Assembly: GCA_028293725.1 (NCBI GenBank)
Contig: JAQGOE010000239.1
Span: 1-64,000 of the forward strand
Length of the DNA: 64,000 nucleotides
Source: Gammaproteobacteria bacterium
Lineage (GTDB): Bacteria; Pseudomonadota; Gammaproteobacteria; Steroidobacterales; Steroidobacteraceae
Reading direction: 5' to 3'
The position numbers and the translations under genes are program-made. Below are positions 60,913-64,000 of the stretch, one piece after another. Within the stretch, counting starts at the first letter, position 1; each line of letters starts with the position of its first letter. The notes beneath the pieces are model-generated. The model saw only the letters and a program-made list of their open reading frames with translations, had not been told where the DNA came from and ran no database searches.

Positions 60913-62362
60913 CGGGCCGCTCAATTCCCGTCTTTCCAACACCCGACGCCGCGCCTGCGGCGGTCTGGGCGTGGTGTCGTGCCGCGATGTTGACCCGGAA
61001 CGGTCGGGCGTTGGGGCTCGCCGGCCGCCACGCCAGGGCCTCGCCGTTCTTTGGCAGGGCGAATCTCGTCCCGGGGCGCTCGCGCCCGCTGACCTGACAA
61101 AACTCATCCAGCAGCGCCTGCGCGGATGCGCCGAGCGCAATGAAAAGGCTCGTTTCCCGCAGCACCTCACGCGCCACGAGGTTCGGCCGCTCGGTGATAT
61201 GTAGAACACTCTCCGCGTCACCCAGAGGCACGAGCTCGTCGGACGCGTCTCCTGCTGACAGAAGGTGATGAGTCTCGTCGACAACCACCCAGTGCGGCCG
61301 CCCCGAACGCGCGCGCAACTCCGCAAGCTTTGGCGTGAGATCCGTCAGGAAAGGCCGTCGATCCGAGGTGGGCAGGCCCGAGAGATTCACCACCGCGCTC
61401 TGACCGGCGCCCCGCAGCAGCTTGAGAATTTCGTTCGCAGCGGGCGGGCGGCTGGGGCTGCCGAGCGACACGGCCTTCGCGACAGTGCCGTAATCGCCTT
61501 CGACGTCGATCACACAGAATGAATAACCCTGTGCCGCGACCTTCTCCATCAACCCCGTGGCCAGCTCCGATTTACCGGCACCGTCCGCTCCCACGATGAG
61601 AAGGGTCTCCCCGTGTGGCCGGATGTGTACCTCGTTGCCCTGATCGTCTGTTCCGAGCAGCACGTTATGCCGCTCGAGCCGCGGCTCGAATGACGCGAGG
61701 TCATCACGCAGCAACTCTTCGATGAGCTCGACTACACCGGCGCCGTGGTCCGCCGCCGTGACGATGTCCGCCGAGCTTTTGAGTGTCGGCAGTGCATTCG
61801 CAACCGCCGCCGAGCACTCACACAAAGCCAGCAGCGCGTGGTCGTTCTCGGCGTCGCCGATCCCGACAGCGTTGTGAGGTGACAGCTCCATCTTCTCGAG
61901 CGCGGTCGCGAGCCCGGTGGCCTTGTTCACCCCGGCCGGCAGAATCATCACGGCGCCCTTGTTGAAAATGACCTGCAGCTCGAGACCGAGATCCCGAATC
62001 GTCGCCAGGACAGTACTTTCGTGCGGTTCCCAGGTCGCCACAATGACGCGCCCCACCGAAATGGGGCCGACCCCTCTTTGGCGCAGGAGAGTGACGAACG
62101 CTTCCGACGGCCGGGCCGCCAATGGCGTTTCCTCGCCTGTCGAGGGCTCATAGAGAAGAGCGCCATTCTCGGCGACGACATACTCGAACAGGTCGAGTCG
62201 TGCGCAGACCTTCTGGAGATCGTCGATTTCCCGTCCCGTGACCAGCACGAGCCGGCGGCCGGAAGCGAGCAGCCGCTCCAAGGCGCTTTCCGTCTCGGGC
62301 AGGACCCGCCCATCACTCGCCAGGGTGCCGTCGTAATCGGTGCAGAGAGCCAAATAACGCAT
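60890..62362 (-). CDS. HAD phosphatase fused to a P-loop ATPase, truncated by a repeat
   Basis: The 490-residue protein has an N-terminal Cof-type HAD domain (about 1-215): ALCTDYDGTLASDGRVLPET, LVLVTGREIDDLQKV and GIGDAENDHALLALC. A P-loop ATPase follows with Walker A VGADGAGKSELATG near 262 and Walker B WVVVDETHHLL. The last residues (PVRSLSEQ) and the stop are encoded by the repeat AGGAGCCTGTCTGAGCAATGA. Remembered relatives continue for roughly 90 more residues, so the C-terminus is probably lost or replaced. Its substrate is unknown. It may handle sugar phosphates with ATP-dependent control. Confidence 0.8.
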   Translation of the reverse strand: MRYLALCTDYDGTLASDGRVLPETESALERLLASGRRLVLVTGREIDDLQKVCARLDLFEYVVAENGALLYEPSTGEETPLAARPSEAFVTLLRQRGVGPISVGRVIVATWEPHESTVLATIRDLGLELQVIFNKGAVMILPAGVNKATGLATALEKMELSPHNAVGIGDAENDHALLALCECSAAVANALPTLKSSADIVTAADHGAGVVELIEELLRDDLASFEPRLERHNVLLGTDDQGNEVHIRPHGETLLIVGADGAGKSELATGLMEKVAAQGYSFCVIDVEGDYGTVAKAVSLGSPSRPPAANEILKLLRGAGQSAVVNLSGLPTSDRRPFLTDLTPKLAELRARSGRPHWVVVDETHHLLSAGDASDELVPLGDAESVLHITERPNLVAREVLRETSLFIALGASAQALLDEFCQVSGRERPGTRFALPKNGEALAWRPASPNARPFRVNIAARHHAQTAAGAASGVGKTGIERPVRSLSEQ

Positions 62363-62528
62363 GCCCGCAGACTACCTCGCCGTTCCGGTCGGTCAGAAAC
62401 CGGGAACAAGCAATTAGCATTCCGCCGCCACCGACGCAGTGAGCGCCGCGGGCTTCTAAGGAAGCAGGCAGGAGAGCGCGTTGGCCTCGAGGCCGAGATC
62501 GAATCGAGCGCCGTGGGCCTGGGGGCCT

Positions 62529-62560
62529 GCAGCCTGCAAGGCCCGCAGCCTGCAAGGCCC
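62529..62560. repeat. Two tandem copies of GCAGCCTGCAAGGCCC
   Basis: Two exact 16-bp units followed by a partial third (GCAGG), between the HAD-ATPase start and a small minus-strand gene. Confidence 0.8.
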
Positions 62561-62575
62561 GCAGGCGCTCACCGG

Positions 62576-62737
62576 CTATTTGCGGTTGATCTTCAGCTTC
62601 TTCGTGCGCAGCTGCTGGTCGCGCCAGTTGGTGAGCGTCCAGCCACCGGCCATGCCGGCGAGCAGCGCGATCAGCGCGAGACTGCTGTCGTCGAGTGTGA
62701 GCGAGTTGAATAGATGCGGTAGCGAACCAAGGTCCAT
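62576..62737 (-). CDS. Small single-span membrane protein
   Basis: The 53-residue frame from ATG 62737 has one hydrophobic helix (SSLALIALLAGMAGGWTLTN) and a basic tail (WRDQQLRTKKLKINRK). It fits an inner-membrane miniprotein. The frame is open further upstream but without protein-like sequence. No ribosome-binding site stands out. Confidence 0.5.
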   Translation of the reverse strand: MDLGSLPHLFNSLTLDDSSLALIALLAGMAGGWTLTNWRDQQLRTKKLKINRK

Positions 62738-63068
62738 TGCAGCAAAACCCCGTCTGGTATGTGTGTGTCCCCGTTTGGCGTTCACCCAGTCTGGCGAGCC
62801 TTTGCTGTACGGCCTCGATGTGCGGTCGTGGCCGCGGCACTCGCCTTCGTGGGATCTGTCATGGAACATAACAGCCGGCGAGGCGTTGGGGGGAGTCGTC
62901 GGATCGCGACGGTGCCCTCTTTTGTTCGAATTTTAGACACTCGTCGCAACCGGCCTCCCAGCTACGCGCCCCGGTCAAGCCCGCGTCCCCCCAATTCGCC
63001 CCCCTTTTCTTAACGCCCCGCTCACTGTTCCCGCAGTACTTTGCCGCGTGTCTCGAGGAGTACCGCCC
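62738..63068. other. Region upstream of the kdp operon
   Basis: No gene is seen. It probably holds the kdp promoter. The Kdp regulator genes (kdpDE) are not in the window, and I could not identify a KdpE site. Confidence 0.4.
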
Positions 63069-63161
63069 GTGGACGTCATTTTCATCATTACCATCGTTGC
63101 GCTCTACGCGCTGACGCACTGGATCGTGCGCGCTCTCTCACGCCTCGGAGATGTCGAATGA
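63069..63161 (+). CDS. 30-residue membrane miniprotein preceding kdpF
   Basis: GTG 63069 opens a frame with one membrane helix (DVIFIITIVALYALTHWIVR) ending LSRLGDVE. Its TGA overlaps the kdpF ATG (ATGA), a strong sign of translational coupling. A GAGGAG-like sequence lies about 10 bases upstream. It may be a second small Kdp-associated peptide. It is too short for standard gene finders. Confidence 0.6.
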   Translation: MDVIFIITIVALYALTHWIVRALSRLGDVE

Positions 63162-63247
63162 ACGTCGCCTACGTTGTGAGCGGGCTGCTCGCCCTGGGAC
63201 TGTGCGTATACCTGCTATACGCCATGTTCAAGCCGGAGAAATTCTAG
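63158..63247 (+). CDS. kdpF: KdpF, small subunit of potassium-transporting ATPase
   Basis: The 29-residue peptide MNVAYVVSGLLALGLCVYLL followed by YAMFKPEKF is a typical KdpF, including the PEKF end. It stabilises the KdpFABC complex. The kdpA ATG follows the stop directly. Confidence 0.9.
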   Translation: MNVAYVVSGLLALGLCVYLLYAMFKPEKF

Positions 63248-64000
63248 ATGACCCCCGCGTCACTGGCGTTAGTCGCCCTATTTCTGCTCGTGGTGCTCGT
63301 GCTGGTGAAGCCGCTGGGCCTGTATATCGCCAACGTGATGGAAGGCCGTCCCATCTGGGCGCTACGGATTGGGGGCGGCCTCGAGAAACTGATGTACCGC
63401 CTCAGCGGCATCGACCCAGCCAGCGAAATGGGCTGGAAACGCTACATGATTGCGCTGCTGCTATTCAACGCGCTCGGCGCACTCGTCCTGTATGCCATTC
63501 AGCGCCTCCAGCTCTGGCTGCCTCTCAATCCGCAGCAGTTCGCGAACGTCTCGCCGGACTCCTCTTTCAATACTGCCGTGAGCTTCGTGACGAACACGAA
63601 CTGGCAGGGCTATGCGGGCGAGTCCACCATGGGCTACCTCACGCAGATGGTGGGGCTCGCGGTGCAAAACTTCCTGTGCGCCGCCAGCGGTATCGTCGTT
63701 GCCGTAGCGCTCATCCGGGGCTTCGCCCGCCACACCGCACAGTCGATCGGTAACTTCTGGACCGACGTGACCTGCGCGACACTCTATATCTTGCTGCCGC
63801 TGTCGACCCTGCTGGCCATCGTGCTCGTCAGCCAGGGCGTGATCCAGAATTTCAGCGCCTACAAGAACGTCCAGACCGTGGAGACCCTTGCCTACCAGGC
63901 GCCGAAGACGGACGCCGCAGGCAACCCTCTCAAGGACACGGCGGGCAACCCGGTGCTCGAGAACCTGACGACCCAGACCCAAACGCTCCCCATGGGCCCG
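63248..64000 (+). CDS. kdpA: KdpA, potassium-binding subunit (partial, runs off the window)
   Basis: The first 251 codons are present, and no stop occurs before the window end. KdpA is the K+-channel-like subunit of the high-affinity KdpFABC pump. Visible features are the first helix (SLALVALFLLVVLVLVKPLG), YIANVMEGRP, and the first pore loop (SFVTNTNWQGYAGESTMGYL) with the family selectivity motif. The operon order, miniprotein-kdpF-kdpA, predicts kdpB and kdpC beyond the edge. Confidence 0.95.
   Translation, partial: MTPASLALVALFLLVVLVLVKPLGLYIANVMEGRPIWALRIGGGLEKLMYRLSGIDPASEMGWKRYMIALLLFNALGALVLYAIQRLQLWLPLNPQQFANVSPDSSFNTAVSFVTNTNWQGYAGESTMGYLTQMVGLAVQNFLCAASGIVVAVALIRGFARHTAQSIGNFWTDVTCATLYILLPLSTLLAIVLVSQGVIQNFSAYKNVQTVETLAYQAPKTDAAGNPLKDTAGNPVLENLTTQTQTLPMGP

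Noticed and set aside
1..64000. CRISPR arrays, rRNA genes, insertion-sequence transposases, riboswitches
   Set aside because: No regularly spaced direct repeats, rRNA sequence, transposase motif or known riboswitch core was seen on either strand.

Overview
The window is GC-rich, densely coded DNA with no rRNA and no intact tRNA. Its gene content fits a free-living gammaproteobacterium, possibly Steroidobacteraceae-like. Pointers are two UrcA-family secreted proteins, a CPXCG/DUF2868 pair, YaeQ, CreD, a large propeller-GGDEF sensor, a GH3 glucosidase with a C-terminal carbohydrate-binding-like region, and a hexuronate pathway under a LacI repressor. The taxon is an inference; no marker gene is present.

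Layout. 0-10 kb: oxidoreductases (zinc alcohol dehydrogenase, VOC protein, glutathionyl-hydroquinone reductase, a Tat-exported two-gene GMC dehydrogenase), an M14 peptidase and a periplasmic propeller-diguanylate cyclase. 10-24 kb: ECF sigma factor, GH3 glucosidase, MFS carrier, ParB-like protein, MATE pump, FMN reductase, YdcF, rhomboid, TraB/GumN, a lipoprotein and a SEC-C protein. 23.8-30 kb: hexuronate catabolism (uxaC, uxuB, kdgK, eda, LacI regulator), with a shared operator-like motif at uxuB and uxaC; mannonate dehydratase is not in the window. 30.7-33.1 kb: an unusual fusion of winged helix, membrane segment, FGE/SUMF1 domain and alpha/beta hydrolase.

33.7-43.7 kb is an accessory island. 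It holds two tandem orphan Rhs toxin tips, each with a candidate immunity gene. It also holds five whole or broken ORF6N loci, three copies of an upstream repeat, a CPCC protein and several remnants. In every ORF6N copy that retains the relevant segment, the same codons form a DNA palindrome whose sequence differs between copies.

43.8-52.5 kb: UrcA, CPXCG/DUF2868, a DUF885 lipoprotein, CreD, a three-domain DUF4287-SRPBCC-TfoX-like protein, aquaporin, a 164-bp imperfect palindrome, and a VOC-ArsR-SRPBCC operon preceded by a perfect inverted repeat. 52.8-54.2 kb: a TIR protein with a C-terminal deoxyribosyltransferase/TIR-like domain, a candidate NAD-targeting defence effector. 54.7-55.4 kb: Rhs, SDR and LysR remnants. 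55.5-62.7 kb: VOC, zinc-ribbon/OB-fold, YaeQ, SRPBCC and LD-carboxypeptidase genes, and a HAD-ATPase fusion whose stop lies in a second copy of the repeat end seen at 51 kb. 63-64 kb: the start of a kdp potassium ATPase operon, running off the edge.

All calls come from reading the sequence and remembered family features; no database search was run.
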